Assembly: GCF_018881605.1 (NCBI RefSeq)
Contig: NZ_JACVPZ010000001.1
Coordinates: 806,001 to 870,000, forward strand
DNA from: Polynucleobacter sp. UB-Tiil-W10
GTDB lineage: Bacteria; Pseudomonadota; Gammaproteobacteria; Burkholderiales; Burkholderiaceae
Direction: 5' to 3'
DNA: 64,000 nucleotides
Position numbers and translations under genes: made by a program. The notes under the pieces are model-generated. The model did not search any database. It was not told where the DNA came from and saw nothing but the letters and a program-made list of their open reading frames with translations. Of the stretch, positions 53,585 to 64,000 are shown in pieces; position 1 is the first letter of the stretch; every line of letters starts with the position of its first letter.

Positions 53585-54808
53585 ATGAAGTTAAAGCAAA
53601 TAACCGCGTGCCTGGTTGCGGCGACCATGTTTGGTTCAAACCCAGTGTTTGCACAAAGCGGATCAAAAGTAAGTGGCGATGTCGTGAAGATTGGCGTATT
53701 GACAGATCTTTCCTCAACCTATTCTGACCTGGCTGGCCCGGGCGCTGTGATTGCGGCGAAGATGGCAATTGCTGATTTTTCTAAAGATGGCACTGTTATT
53801 GGAAAGAAGATTGAGCTTGTTAGCGCCGATCACCAAAACAAGGCTGATATCGCTGCAAACAAGGCGCGTGAATGGTATGACAAAGACGGTGTAGACGTTA
53901 TTGTTGAGTTGGTTTCAACCAACGTAGCTTTGGCTGTGATGGAAGTTGCCGAACAAAAGAACAAGATTACTTTGGTTTCTGGCGCGGGCTCTTTAACCAT
54001 TACCAACGAAAAGTGTACGCCAAACAATGTGCATTGGGCTTATGACACATATGCACTGTCAAATGGCACAGGTAAGGCGGTTGTAAAGCAGGGCAAAAAG
54101 AATTGGTACTTTATTACTGCTGACTATGCTTTCGGCGCAGCTCTTGAGAAGGATGCTACGGCCGTTGTGACTGCTAATGGCGGTAAGGTTTTAGGTACCA
54201 GCAAACACCCGTTCCCTAATAGCGATTTTTCCTCATATCTGTTGAAGGCCCAAGCTAGCGGAGCTGATGTGGTTGCCCTTGCAAATGCTGGTCAAGACAC
54301 CATCAATACTGTAAAGCAGGCATCCGAGTTTGGTATTAACAAAAAGCAAACCGTTGTTCCATTGCTAATGTTTATCTCTGATGTGCATTCTTTAGGTCTT
54401 CCTGCCGCACAAGGCATGTACCTCACAGAGGGCTTCTACTGGGACAAGGATGATAAGACCCGTGCGTTTGCTAAACGCTTTATTTTGCAACACAAGCGTA
54501 TGCCAACCATGGTACAGGCTGGCGTTTACTCCTCTGTTTTGGCTTATTTAAATGCGGTACAAAAGGCCGGCACTGATGACACACAAGCTGTGATGAAGGC
54601 GCTTAAATCTACCAACATCGATGATGGCCTCTTCAAGGGCAAGATTCGTGCGGACGGCAAATTTGAGCACGATATGTATTTGCTTGAGGTTAAAAAACCA
54701 GCCGACTCTAAGAGTCCATGGGATTATTACAATGTTCGTGCTGTAATTCCTGCCGCTGAAGCTACTTTGCCGCTTTCGCAATCGAAGTGCAAGTTGGTTA
54801 ATAAGTAA
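53585..54808 (+). CDS. livK: Periplasmic amino acid/urea-type substrate-binding protein
   Basis: A 407-residue type I periplasmic-binding protein. The signal peptide ends at VFAQ-SG (about residue 23). The family blocks KIGVLTDLSSTYSDLAGPG and GADVVALANAGQDTINTVKQ are visible. It binds an unknown branched-chain amino acid, amide or aromatic acid and passes it to LivHM. A Shine-Dalgarno AGGAGA precedes the start. Confidence 0.88.
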   Translation: MKLKQITACLVAATMFGSNPVFAQSGSKVSGDVVKIGVLTDLSSTYSDLAGPGAVIAAKMAIADFSKDGTVIGKKIELVSADHQNKADIAANKAREWYDKDGVDVIVELVSTNVALAVMEVAEQKNKITLVSGAGSLTITNEKCTPNNVHWAYDTYALSNGTGKAVVKQGKKNWYFITADYAFGAALEKDATAVVTANGGKVLGTSKHPFPNSDFSSYLLKAQASGADVVALANAGQDTINTVKQASEFGINKKQTVVPLLMFISDVHSLGLPAAQGMYLTEGFYWDKDDKTRAFAKRFILQHKRMPTMVQAGVYSSVLAYLNAVQKAGTDDTQAVMKALKSTNIDDGLFKGKIRADGKFEHDMYLLEVKKPADSKSPWDYYNVRAVIPAAEATLPLSQSKCKLVNK

Positions 54809-54826
54809 GAAACATAGAAATTAAGA

Positions 54827-55747
54827 ATGTTTGAACTTCTCGGAATTACCCCTCAAGGGCTGGTAGCCCAACTCTTGGTGGGGCTTATCAATGGCTCGTT
54901 TTATGCCATATTGAGTTTGGGATTGGCCATTATTTTTGGCCTTCTCAACATCATTAATTTTGCGCACGGCGCTCAGTACACCATGGGTGCTTTTGTTGCG
55001 TGGATTGGTTTGACGCAAATTAGCCAATGGCTTGGTTTCCCTGATCTGTCTATTAATTATTGGTTTGCTTTAATTGTTGTGCCCCTGGTATTGGCAGGCT
55101 TTGGTCTCATACTAGAACGAACAATGTTGCGTCGCTTGTACCATCTTGACCATTTATACGGCTTATTGTTAACCTTCGGTTTGGCGCTCATTATTGAGGG
55201 TATGTTCCGCCATTGGTATGGAATTTCTGGTGAGAGCTATCCAGCCCCAGAGATATTGCAGGGCGCGATTCCTCTTGAGTCTCTTGGCATTATCTTGCCC
55301 AAGTATCGTGTATGGGTTGTGGTTATCTCCCTGGCGGTTTGCTTCTCTACTTGGTATGTCATTGAAAGAACCAAGTTGGGCGCATATTTGCGTGCCGGTA
55401 CTGAAAACCCTAAATTACTACAAGCCTTTGGTATCAATGTTCCGCTAATGATTTCCTTGGCGTACGCCTATGGTGTTGGCCTGGCCGGATTTGCTGGCGT
55501 TTTAGCTGCGCCGATTTTCCAGGTGAATCCGCTGATGGGTTCAAACCTCATCATCGTTGTTTTTGCCGTGGTGGTGATTGGTGGCATGGGCTCAATTATG
55601 GGTGCCATTCTGACGGGCTTGGGCTTGGGCCTTGTTGAGGGCCTTACTAAAGTTTTTTATCCAGAGGCATCTGGCGTTGTGATTTTTGTGATCATGGCTA
55701 TTGTTTTGTTGATTCGCCCTGCTGGACTTTTTGGGCGGGAGAAATAA
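54827..55747 (+). CDS. livH: ABC transporter permease, LivH-type
   Basis: A 306-residue membrane permease with about eight helices. The blocks GLINGSFYAILSLGLAIIFGLLNIINFAHGA and MGSIMGAILTGLGLGLVEG contain the LivH EAA-like region. It forms the channel with LivM. Placed 18 nt after the binding-protein gene and 2 nt before livM. Confidence 0.93.
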   Translation: MFELLGITPQGLVAQLLVGLINGSFYAILSLGLAIIFGLLNIINFAHGAQYTMGAFVAWIGLTQISQWLGFPDLSINYWFALIVVPLVLAGFGLILERTMLRRLYHLDHLYGLLLTFGLALIIEGMFRHWYGISGESYPAPEILQGAIPLESLGIILPKYRVWVVVISLAVCFSTWYVIERTKLGAYLRAGTENPKLLQAFGINVPLMISLAYAYGVGLAGFAGVLAAPIFQVNPLMGSNLIIVVFAVVVIGGMGSIMGAILTGLGLGLVEGLTKVFYPEASGVVIFVIMAIVLLIRPAGLFGREK

Positions 55748-55749
55748 AC

Positions 55750-56679
55750 ATGAATCCAAAAATAAAATTGTTATATGGCATCTTGGTTTTAATCGCTCTC
55801 CTGTTGCCGTTCCAAGACTTCATTTATCTTGTGTTCGCAATGAAGGTGTTGTGCTTTGCCCTTTTTGCTTGCGCATTTAATTTGTTGCTTGGCTTTACAG
55901 GCCTTTTATCTTTTGGTCACGCAGCCTTCTTTGGAACCGCTGCTTATATTACGGCGTATTTTTGTAAAGAGGCGGGCCTTTCACCTGAGTTGGGAATAAT
56001 CTTGGGGGTTTTGGGTTCGGGCGCTCTAGGTTTCTTAATTGGTTCGCTTGCCATTCGCAGACAAGGCATTTACTTTGCAATGGTGACCTTGGCCCTTTCG
56101 CAAATGGTTTACTTCTTGGCAGTTCAACTTCCCTTTACTGGCGGTGAAGATGGAATTCAGGGGGTACCTCGCGGATCATTGTTTGGTCTGATTGACCTAA
56201 AGAATGACGTCGCCATGTATTACTTTGTTTTGGCGGTTTTCTTGTTTGGCTTTGCTGTGATTATGCGTGCGGTGCATTCGCCATTTGGTCAGGTGCTTAA
56301 AGCAATTCGCGAGAACGAGCCTCGTGCGATTTCTTTGGGTTATGACGTTGATCGCTTTAAGTTGATGTCTTTCGTAATTTCTGCTGCCCTTTCTGGATTG
56401 GCTGGATCAATGAAGTCTTTAGTATTCCAGTTGGCCACATTGACCGACGTTCATTGGCATATGTCAGGCGAGGTTGTATTGATGACCTTACTTGGCGGAA
56501 TGGGAACTATTCTCGGGCCGGTGGTTGGTGCCGGCATTGTTGTTGGCTTGCAGAACTACTTAGCAAACATCGGCTCTTGGAGCACGATTGCAACAGGATT
56601 CATTTTTGTTATTTGTGTACTAGCATTTCGTCGTGGCGTTGTTGGCGAAGTTGCTGCGCACTTCAAAAACAAAAGCTAA
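55750..56679 (+). CDS. livM: ABC transporter permease, LivM-type
   Basis: A 309-residue permease with about nine helices. FNLLLGFTGLLSFGHAAFFG is the LivM hallmark, and RAIRENEPRAISLGYDV precedes the last helices. The segment GGMGTILGPVVGAGIVV is the coupling region. It closes the operon; no strong hairpin is seen in the next 100 nt. Confidence 0.93.
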   Translation: MNPKIKLLYGILVLIALLLPFQDFIYLVFAMKVLCFALFACAFNLLLGFTGLLSFGHAAFFGTAAYITAYFCKEAGLSPELGIILGVLGSGALGFLIGSLAIRRQGIYFAMVTLALSQMVYFLAVQLPFTGGEDGIQGVPRGSLFGLIDLKNDVAMYYFVLAVFLFGFAVIMRAVHSPFGQVLKAIRENEPRAISLGYDVDRFKLMSFVISAALSGLAGSMKSLVFQLATLTDVHWHMSGEVVLMTLLGGMGTILGPVVGAGIVVGLQNYLANIGSWSTIATGFIFVICVLAFRRGVVGEVAAHFKNKS

Positions 56680-56754
56680 TTTCCTTTTATTATTTGCTTT
56701 TAGTGCGGCGTGAACTTTAATAGCGCCGTACTCATTTAATTAAAAGAGACCCTC

Positions 56755-57531
56755 ATCGAATTTTCAATTTTCATATGGCCACTGCTTTTAGCAATGGCTT
56801 TTTTTGCTGGGCTGGTGGATGCGGTGGCTGGCGGTGGTGGCTTGATTCAGGTGCCCGCTTTATTTGCCGCCTATCCCGATGCTCCCCCAGCAACACTGCT
56901 TTCTACAAATAAGGTTTCAGCAGTTGGGGGAACTTTAAATGCTGCAAGAAAATACTTGCGCCATGTGTCGCTGCCTTGGGCAATTGTGCTGCCCGCGATT
57001 ATTGCTGGCTTTATAGGCTCTCTGATGGGTGCCAATGCGGTTAGTAATTTTCCTGCGGAGCCCCTGCGTAAGGCTTTGCCATTCGTTTTACTATTTCTGT
57101 TGCTTTATACCTGGTTCCAACCATCACTTGGAGAATCCCACGCACCGAAAATTCTTGGTCGCTTTCAACAGGTTAAGGGAGCCATTCTTGGTTTAACCAT
57201 TGGTTTTTATGACGGATTCTTTGGGCCTGGCACTGGTAGCTTTTTATTGTTTGGTTTCGTGCGCTTGTTTGGTTTTGATTTTTTACACGCATCTGCTGCA
57301 ACAAAATTGGTAAATGTGGCAACCAATCTAGCGGCTATTTTGATGTTGGCCAGCCTTGGACATATTAATTGGCCCCTTGGGTTTGCAATGATGATTGCTA
57401 ATATTGCCGGCAGTCAGTTCGGCAGTAGATTAGCAATTAAGCACGGCAGCGCTTTTGTGAGAAAGGCCTTTCTGCTTATTGTCAGTGTGTTGATATTAAA
57501 GTCAGCCTGGAACGCTTATTTTGTTAATTAA
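56755..57531 (+). CDS. TSUP (TauE/SafE) family permease, start uncertain
   Basis: A sulfite-exporter-type membrane protein with about eight helices. GLVDAVAGGGGLIQVPAL and GFYDGFFGPGTGSFLLFG are the two repeat motifs of TSUP. The first ATG in frame (56794) cuts the first helix short. The open frame goes back to a stop at 56737 and encodes IEFSIFIWPLLLA, a normal start for this family, with AAAAGAGA upstream. No ATG, GTG or TTG occurs there; ATC at 56755 is the best-placed codon. From 56794 the product has 245 residues, from 56755 it has 258. Confidence 0.8.
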   Translation: MEFSIFIWPLLLAMAFFAGLVDAVAGGGGLIQVPALFAAYPDAPPATLLSTNKVSAVGGTLNAARKYLRHVSLPWAIVLPAIIAGFIGSLMGANAVSNFPAEPLRKALPFVLLFLLLYTWFQPSLGESHAPKILGRFQQVKGAILGLTIGFYDGFFGPGTGSFLLFGFVRLFGFDFLHASAATKLVNVATNLAAILMLASLGHINWPLGFAMMIANIAGSQFGSRLAIKHGSAFVRKAFLLIVSVLILKSAWNAYFVN

Positions 57532-57582
57532 ATCAAATACTTAGAAAAATTCTTTTTATTTCCTGGGTATTTTGATAGGTTT

Positions 57583-57598
57583 TGTTTCACGTGAAACA
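57583..57598. other. parS site 1 (upstream of mnmG)
   Basis: A perfect match to the 16-bp parS consensus TGTTTCACGTGAAACA, inside a 20-bp palindrome. It lies 2.65 kb from parA and between the TSUP and mnmG genes. ParB would load here to form the origin-segregation complex. Confidence 0.95.
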
Positions 57599-57637
57599 AA
57601 CAAAATGCTATGATCATCGCCCTATCTGAGGCAAATC

Positions 57638-59560
57638 ATGCGTTATTCCAAAAGTTTCGATGTCATTGTAGTTGGGGGCGGACACGCCGGGACTGAGGCC
57701 GCCCTTGCGTCAGCGCGCATGGGTTGCGACACCCTACTCATTACACATAGCATTGAAAATCTCGGTGCGATGAGTTGCAATCCCTCTATTGGCGGGATTG
57801 GCAAGGGGCATCTAGTCAAAGAAATCGACGCTATGGGTGGTGCAATGGCAGCCGCCACTGATGAGGCTGGTATCCAGTTCCGCATTCTGAACTCTAGTAA
57901 AGGCCCTGCCGTTCGAGCTACCCGCGCCCAAGGGGATCGCGTGCTTTATAAAGCCGCCATTCGTCGCCGACTTGAAAATCAGCCGCACTTAAGCCTATTT
58001 CAGGCTGCGGTTGATGATTTGCTGGTTAAAGGGGATGAAGTCCAAGGCGTAGTTACGCAAATGGGCTTGGAATTTGCTGCCAAAAAGGTGGTACTTACGG
58101 CCGGCACATTTCTGGATGGAAAAATCCATGTTGGCTTAAATAACTACGCCGGTGGTCGTGCTGGCGATCCGGCCGCCATTTCTTTGTCTGCCAGATTAAA
58201 AGAATTGAAGCTTCCTCAAGGAAGGCTGAAGACCGGTACCCCACCCCGAATTGATGGTCGAACTATCGACTTCTCAGTGATGCTAGAGCAGTCTGGAGAC
58301 TTGGATCCTGTGCCGGTGTTCTCTTATTTGGGTCGCCCAGAACAGCATCCTAGGCAGGTTCCTTGTTGGATTTCTCACACAAATGAAAAGACTCACGACA
58401 TTATTCGTGGTGGTTTGGATCGTTCGCCGATGTATACAGGTGTTATTGAGGGGGTTGGCCCACGCTACTGCCCTTCTATTGAAGACAAGATCCATCGCTT
58501 TGCTTCCAGAAATAGTCATCAGATCTTTTTGGAGCCAGAGGGCTTAACCACTAACGAGTTTTATCCCAATGGAATTTCTACCAGCCTACCTTTTGATGTT
58601 CAGTGGGATTTGGTGCGCAGTATCCGCGGCATGGAGTCTGCAGTTATTGTTCGTCCTGGTTATGCAATTGAGTACGACTTCTTTGATCCGCGCCAACTTC
58701 GGCATAGCCTTGAGACAAGGGCGATTGGCGGCCTTTACTTTGCTGGCCAAATAAATGGCACAACAGGCTATGAAGAGGCTGCGGCGCAGGGTATGTTGGC
58801 AGGTATTAATGCTGGATTGGCGGCTAAAGGTAGAGAGCCTTGGTTGCCGAAGCGCAGCGAGTCTTATATTGGCGTTTTGGTTGATGACCTGATTACCCGC
58901 GGTGTTCAGGAACCGTATCGTATGTTTACAAGTCGTGCCGAGTATCGCTTAAGTCTGCGCGAAGATAACGCAGATATGCGCCTAACCACCATTGGTCGAG
59001 AGCTTGGTTTGGTGGATGACTATCGCTGGGAGGTGTTTTGCAGAAAACAGGAGGCTGTTTCACGTGAAACATCTCGTTTGCAAGATATTTGGATTGGCCC
59101 AAAACATGAGGCGGCATCCTTGGTTTCTCAGTTACTAGGCCAAGATTTGTCCCACGAATGTAATTTAACTGAGTTATTGAGGCGGCCAGGTGTTACTTAT
59201 GAGGCAATCACTGCCTTGGGTAATGGTATGTGGGCCCCAGAAACACTTGATGAGGATCTTGGTTTGGCTGCCCAAATTAGCGATCAGGTAGAGATTTCAG
59301 TCAAATACCAGGGCTATATCGACCGCCAAGCGACTGAAATCGCCCGTCAAGAACACAATGAGACGTTCCCGCTGCCAGAGTTGCTTGATTATTCGCAGGT
59401 TGTTGGTTTATCTAAAGAAGTTCAGCAAAAGCTCAATTTGCATAAACCTGAAACATTGGGTCAGGCTGGCCGTATTTCAGGGGTCACCCCCGCAGCCCTC
59501 TCCCTTTTGTTGGTTCACCTCAAAAAAGGTTTGGGTCGCACCCAAGAGACTCATGAGTGA
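57638..59560 (+). CDS. mnmG: tRNA uridine 5-carboxymethylaminomethyl synthesis enzyme MnmG
   Basis: A 640-residue FAD protein that with MnmE modifies U34 of tRNAs. The FAD motif [21 protein letters not shown] is at the N-terminus, followed by [20 protein letters not shown] and [12 protein letters not shown]. The C-terminal helical domain has the MnmE-binding region ([11 protein letters not shown]). A second perfect parS lies inside the coding region. It overlaps rsmG by 8 nt. Confidence 0.97.
   Translation: MRYSKSFDVIVVGGGHAGTEAALASARMGCDTLLITHSIENLGAMSCNPSIGGIGKGHLVKEIDAMGGAMAAATDEAGIQFRILNSSKGPAVRATRAQGDRVLYKAAIRRRLENQPHLSLFQAAVDDLLVKGDEVQGVVTQMGLEFAAKKVVLTAGTFLDGKIHVGLNNYAGGRAGDPAAISLSARLKELKLPQGRLKTGTPPRIDGRTIDFSVMLEQSGDLDPVPVFSYLGRPEQHPRQVPCWISHTNEKTHDIIRGGLDRSPMYTGVIEGVGPRYCPSIEDKIHRFASRNSHQIFLEPEGLTTNEFYPNGISTSLPFDVQWDLVRSIRGMESAVIVRPGYAIEYDFFDPRQLRHSLETRAIGGLYFAGQINGTTGYEEAAAQGMLAGINAGLAAKGREPWLPKRSESYIGVLVDDLITRGVQEPYRMFTSRAEYRLSLREDNADMRLTTIGRELGLVDDYRWEVFCRKQEAVSRETSRLQDIWIGPKHEAASLVSQLLGQDLSHECNLTELLRRPGVTYEAITALGNGMWAPETLDEDLGLAAQISDQVEISVKYQGYIDRQATEIARQEHNETFPLPELLDYSQVVGLSKEVQQKLNLHKPETLGQAGRISGVTPAALSLLLVHLKKGLGRTQETHE
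59056..59071. other. parS site 2 (inside mnmG)
   Basis: A second perfect TGTTTCACGTGAAACA, embedded in the mnmG reading frame (codons around VSRETS). It is 1.5 kb from site 1 and 1.2 kb before parA. The 16-bp palindrome is preserved despite the coding constraint. Confidence 0.95.
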
Positions 59561-60221
59561 AGGCCTGCTTGCCTTAGGAATTGAGGATCTTGGACTTCAA
59601 TTGAGTCCAATCAATATTGCTGATTTAGAGCTGTTTCTACAGGAAATGGGTCGTTGGAATCAAGTCCACAATCTCACGGCAATTGAGGGTGAGAGAGACT
59701 CTATTAGGCTGCACCTTATTGATTCTATTGCAGTTTTACCAGTATTAAGGCAATTTTTAAATAGCCCATCGCCCAAGATTGCAGATCTCGGTTCAGGGGG
59801 CGGCTTGCCTGCAATCCCAATTGCTATTATTCAACCAGAGTGGCAACTTTCCCTAATAGAGGCCATACGCAAGAAGACGGCATTCTTGCAGCACGTACGC
59901 GGAAAGTTAAAACTTAAAAATATTGAAGTGCTCTGTGAGCGAGTAGAAGATGCTGCGTTGCAACAACCGGCGCAATTTGATGCCGTCATTTCACGCGCAT
60001 TTACCAATCTCGCACGTTTTTTAGATTTGTCATTACCTTTCTTAAAGCCTGGTGGTTTGGTGTTTGCAATGAAAGCTAGGCGCGCTGATGATGAAATGAA
60101 AGATGTTTGTATGGGCGACTGGCGCTTGGTTGCCGATGAACCTCTTCGTATTCCAAATTTAGCGGTGGAGCGGCGCCTTTTGGTGTTGGCCCCCGTGAGA
60201 AAATCCACCCTCCCCTCTTAA
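59553..60221 (+). CDS. rsmG: 16S rRNA m7G527 methyltransferase
   Basis: A 222-residue SAM-dependent enzyme that methylates G527 of 16S rRNA. The motif [17 protein letters not shown] is the SAM-binding block, followed by [13 protein letters not shown] and [14 protein letters not shown]. The ATG at 59553 gives the normal length. Overlaps the mnmG end by 8 nt, as is common for this pair. Confidence 0.96.
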   Translation: MSEGLLALGIEDLGLQLSPINIADLELFLQEMGRWNQVHNLTAIEGERDSIRLHLIDSIAVLPVLRQFLNSPSPKIADLGSGGGLPAIPIAIIQPEWQLSLIEAIRKKTAFLQHVRGKLKLKNIEVLCERVEDAALQQPAQFDAVISRAFTNLARFLDLSLPFLKPGGLVFAMKARRADDEMKDVCMGDWRLVADEPLRIPNLAVERRLLVLAPVRKSTLPS

Positions 60222-60239
60222 GTAAATCCAAAAGTAGCC

Positions 60240-61010
60240 ATGGCCAAAATTTTCTGTATTGCAAATCAAAAAGGTGGTGTTGGTAAGACCACTACTGCTG
60301 TTAATTTGGCGGCAGGCTTAGCGGGACTGCAACAACGTGTTTTGTTGGTAGACCTTGATCCTCAAGGTAATGCAACCATGGGTTCTGGTGTAGAAAAGGC
60401 GGACTTAAACACCAGCGTATATCAAGTATTAATTGGTATGGCATCGGTTAAGGAATGCGCGCAGCGTTGTGAAAGTTCTGGCTACGACGTACTGCCCGCG
60501 AATCGCGATTTGGCGGGCGCTGAAATTGAATTGGTAGATTTAGATTTACGCGAAGTGCGCTTGAAAGAGGCGCTTGCTCAAGTGTCGAATGATTACGATT
60601 TTATTTTGCTCGATTGCCCACCTGCATTGTCATTGTTAACACTCAATGGATTGTGTGCGGCAAATGGCGTGATTGTTCCAATGCAGTGTGAATATTTCGC
60701 ATTGGAAGGCTTATCTGATTTAGTAAACACTATCAAACAAGTGCATGCGAATTTAAATCCTGATTTAGTCATCATTGGTTTGTTGCGTGTCATGTTTGAT
60801 GCGCGCATGACTTTGCAACAACAGGTGTCTGATCAACTACTTGAACACTTTGGAGACAAAGTATTTAAGACTATTATTCCGCGCAATGTTCGCCTTGCCG
60901 AGGCCCCCTCATATGGGCTTCCCGGTGTTGCTTTTGACAAATCATCGCGTGGCGCAAAAGCTTATTTAGAGTTTGGTGCTGAAATGCTTGAGCGCATCAA
61001 ACACATGTAA
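60240..61010 (+). CDS. parA: Chromosome-partitioning ATPase ParA (Soj)
   Basis: A 256-residue Walker-type ATPase. The deviant Walker A reads KGGVGKTTTAVNLA at residues 11-24, with LLVDLDPQGNAT and FILLDCPPALSLLT following. It drives origin segregation with ParB bound at parS. 24 nt before parB. Confidence 0.97.
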   Translation: MAKIFCIANQKGGVGKTTTAVNLAAGLAGLQQRVLLVDLDPQGNATMGSGVEKADLNTSVYQVLIGMASVKECAQRCESSGYDVLPANRDLAGAEIELVDLDLREVRLKEALAQVSNDYDFILLDCPPALSLLTLNGLCAANGVIVPMQCEYFALEGLSDLVNTIKQVHANLNPDLVIIGLLRVMFDARMTLQQQVSDQLLEHFGDKVFKTIIPRNVRLAEAPSYGLPGVAFDKSSRGAKAYLEFGAEMLERIKHM

Positions 61011-61034
61011 TTCCAAGAAAGAAAATAAAAGATC

Positions 61035-61925
61035 ATGGTTGCAATTAAGAAAAAAGGATTAGGCAGGGGGCTTGAAGCTTTGCTTGGAGAAAAGACTCAG
61101 CAAGCAAACTCTTCTACCGATATCAACCGTCTGCCACTAACAGCTTTGCAAGCAGGTAAATATCAACCGCGTCAAAAAATGGAAGCGGGCGCATTGCAAG
61201 AGTTGGCAGAAAGTATTCGTGAACAAGGCGTTATGCAGCCTTTATTAGTGCGCTTGGTAGCTCCCGGAAAGTATGAAATTATTGCGGGCGAGCGTCGCTT
61301 TCGAGCAGCAACGATTGCGGGCTTAAAAGAAGTTCCAGTTTTAGTTTCTGGTGCAGATGATCAAGCTGCCGCAGCAATGGCCTTGGTAGAAAACATGCAG
61401 CGCGAGGATTTAAATCCTCTCGAAGAATCACGGGGTTTGGCTAGGCTGATTGAGGAGTTTGGTTTTACACATGAGCAAGCAGCAAAAGCTGTCGGCAAGT
61501 CTCGTAGTGCGATTACCAATTTATTGCGTTTGGCTCAACTGGCAAAACCAGTCCAAGCCATGCTATTGGCTGGGGACATCGATATGGGACATGCCCGTGC
61601 ACTTTTGCCTCTTCCGGGCGCTAGTCAGGTTGCTTTAGCCCAAAGAATCTCTGCCCAAGGCCTGTCCGTTCGTGAAGCGGAGCGCATGACTGCTGCTTTG
61701 GTTATTGCTGGTGGTCAGATAGGCGACAAAAAGTCTAAGAATAAGCCTGGGAATAAGTCACCAAGTGCGGACCCAGACATGCAGCGTCTAACGCAGGAAA
61801 TAGCCGATTTAATCGGATTAAGCACTGAATTTAAGCTTAAAGGCAGAGGGGGAGAGCTCAGAATTCGCTTTAGCCAATTTGATGAGCTGGATTCCCTATT
61901 AAAAAAGTTGGGTATTGAGTCATAA
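61035..61925 (+). CDS. parB: Chromosome-partitioning protein ParB (Spo0J)
   Basis: A 296-residue CTPase and DNA-binding protein. The N-terminal CTP fold contains KYQPRQKM and [13 protein letters not shown]. The helix-turn-helix is [23 protein letters not shown], and a C-terminal dimerisation domain ends at KKLGIES. It binds the two parS sites at 57583 and 59056. Confidence 0.97.
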   Translation: MVAIKKKGLGRGLEALLGEKTQQANSSTDINRLPLTALQAGKYQPRQKMEAGALQELAESIREQGVMQPLLVRLVAPGKYEIIAGERRFRAATIAGLKEVPVLVSGADDQAAAAMALVENMQREDLNPLEESRGLARLIEEFGFTHEQAAKAVGKSRSAITNLLRLAQLAKPVQAMLLAGDIDMGHARALLPLPGASQVALAQRISAQGLSVREAERMTAALVIAGGQIGDKKSKNKPGNKSPSADPDMQRLTQEIADLIGLSTEFKLKGRGGELRIRFSQFDELDSLLKKLGIES

Positions 61926-61953
61926 ATTAGGTATAAAAATGTCCCCAAATCCT

Positions 61954-61982
61954 TTGACATATTGCACTGCACACATTAAACT
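61954..61982 (+). promoter_or_regulatory. atp operon promoter
   Basis: A perfect -35 box TTGACA (61954-61959), a 17-nt spacer and TAAACT (61977-61982). Transcription would start near 61989, only about 6 nt before the TTG of atpI. Confidence 0.8.
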
Positions 61983-61994
61983 TTCGGGGCTAAA

Positions 61995-62489
61995 TTGATT
62001 CCTCAAAAAAATCAATTTTCCAAGGTGGATGAATGGGATGAACCCGAAGAAGAAGTCATTCGGGTCTACAGCAAGGATGAAATTGTTGCGTTGCAGCAAA
62101 TCAATGCGACAAAATACCGCGCCCTATCACCATGGAAAATTATTTTGGTTCAAGTCTTGATTACGGCTATCAGCATGTTGTTTTGGTCAATTTTTGGGGG
62201 GTTGGTAGGGGTAAGCCTTTATACTCAGTCGGCGTTTTTAGGTGGTTTAATTAGCGTCTTGCCTACAGCCTTGTTTTTAATTAGGTTGGAGTTGGCAAAG
62301 AAATCGCAAAGATTGAATCCAGGAAGGTTTTTGGCGGCATTAGTTTCAGGCGAATTTATAAAAATCGCCGTGACATTAATGATGTTTTTAGGGATTGCGT
62401 ATTTCATCCCTGGCGTGCTTTGGGTCCCCTTGTTGGTGACTTATCTGCTTGCTTTGAAGTGTGTATGGCTAGCGTGGTTGTGGCGCTAA
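61995..62489 (+). CDS. atpI: ATP synthase subunit I
   Basis: A 164-residue membrane protein with four helices (from about residue 48), preceded by an acidic N-terminus (DEWDEPEEEVIRVY). It assists c-ring assembly. The start is TTG at 61995, 6 nt after the predicted transcription start; GTG at 62025 is an alternative that would give a longer leader. First gene of the atp operon. Confidence 0.85.
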   Translation: MIPQKNQFSKVDEWDEPEEEVIRVYSKDEIVALQQINATKYRALSPWKIILVQVLITAISMLFWSIFGGLVGVSLYTQSAFLGGLISVLPTALFLIRLELAKKSQRLNPGRFLAALVSGEFIKIAVTLMMFLGIAYFIPGVLWVPLLVTYLLALKCVWLAWLWR

Positions 62490-62526
62490 GTAGTGACAAT
62501 TGAGATTGAAACAAAGGACTAGTTAA

Positions 62527-63717
<1,191 letters not shown>

Positions 63718-63728
63718 TTGTTTTGGCG

Positions 63729-63750
63729 TGGATGACTATAAGGTCATCCA
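63729..63750 (+). other. Stem-loop between atpE and atpF
   Basis: TGGATGAC / GTCATCCA, perfect 8-nt arms with a 6-nt loop and no T-tract. It probably limits mRNA decay or read-through so that subunit c is made in excess. Confidence 0.6.
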
Positions 63751-63780
63751 ATTGTTCTCAACAATACTGAAAGGAATATC

Positions 63781-64000
63781 GTGAATCTGAACGCGACCCT
63801 ATTCGCGCAAATGATCGTTTTCTTCGTCTTATGGTGGGTTGTTGCACAGTTTGTGTGGCCACCGCTAGTTAAGGCGTTAGATGAGCGTTCAAGCAAAATT
63901 GCTGCTGGTTTAGCTGCTGCCGAGCGCGGTAAAGAAGCACTCGCATTGGCCAGCAACGAAGCTGAGCAAGAATTAACTAAAGCACGCCAAGAAGGTGTTC
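63781..64000 (+). CDS. atpF: ATP synthase F0 subunit b, cut by window end
   Basis: The first 73 residues of a peripheral stalk subunit. GTG start with AAAGGAA at the right spacing. One N-terminal helix ([27 protein letters not shown] core, Met-9 onwards) leads into an acidic amphipathic helix. The remainder lies beyond position 64000. Confidence 0.93.
   Translation, partial: MNLNATLFAQMIVFFVLWWVVAQFVWPPLVKALDERSSKIAAGLAAAERGKEALALASNEAEQELTKARQEGV

Overview
The window is a chromosomal segment spanning the replication origin of a betaproteobacterium. The block rpmH-rnpA-yidD-yidC-mnmE / dnaA-dnaN-gyrB / mnmG-rsmG-parA-parB-atpIBEF, the seven-gene def-fmt-htpX-rsmB-(DUF4390)-ntrY-ntrX run, the NtrX form without an AAA+ domain, the GTP-type PEP carboxykinase, the moderate GC content and the very short intergenic gaps fit a streamlined freshwater Burkholderiaceae such as Polynucleobacter. 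The genus is an inference from gene order and protein character; no search was run.

Layout. 1-13 kb holds ordinary single genes: a lipid A acyltransferase (cut by the window edge), a metallophosphoesterase followed by a Ser/Thr kinase fused to a universal-stress domain, dctA, an RluF-like pseudouridine synthase, prfC (which seems to lack a normal start codon), small envelope proteins, a DMT transporter, MOSC, GNAT, a histidine phosphatase, MipA, MAPEG, a haloacid dehalogenase and a peroxiredoxin. 13.0-27.8 kb is an accessory region. 27.9-45.7 kb is the ntrX-def operon, dprA, topB, mnmC, pckG and the mnmE-rpmH operon, nearly all on the minus strand. 45.7-51.3 kb is the dnaA promoter, dnaA, the oriC region (DnaA boxes plus a run of DnaA-trios), dnaN and gyrB. 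51.3-57.5 kb holds a SET-domain methyltransferase, a DUF3717 protein, a branched-chain amino acid type ABC transporter and a TSUP permease. 57.6-64 kb is mnmG-rsmG-parA-parB with two perfect parS sites, then the start of the ATP synthase operon (atpF cut by the window end).

The unusual part is 13.0-27.8 kb. A tRNA-Phe(GAA) gene on the minus strand (27768-27843) is followed downstream by about a dozen partial copies of its own 3' end, all in the same orientation. Each complete copy has, in tRNA-strand order, a shared 20-25 nt arm, the T-loop-to-CCA end of tRNA-Phe, an 8-12 nt spacer, and a rho-independent terminator, often with a C(UUCG)G loop. Between successive copies lie one to three complete unrelated genes: MFS and CDF transporters, a lipoprotein, DUF486, GNAT plus DUF1275, a Tat patatin, a BLUF photoreceptor, a cytochrome-c5-like protein without its haem motif, a delta carbonic anhydrase, a Tat sulfatase, a uracil-DNA glycosylase plus Kir channel, BrnT/BrnA, and RidA. 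Most are on the tRNA strand and their stop codons fall in or within a few bases of the shared arm. The arrangement resembles an integron cassette array, but the punctuating site comes from a tRNA gene and its terminator, and no recombinase is encoded inside. An IS481-type element has inserted between the tRNA and its own terminator. I propose that this is a tRNA-Phe-anchored gene-cassette array built by repeated integration. The repeats and their placement are seen directly; the mechanism is inference.
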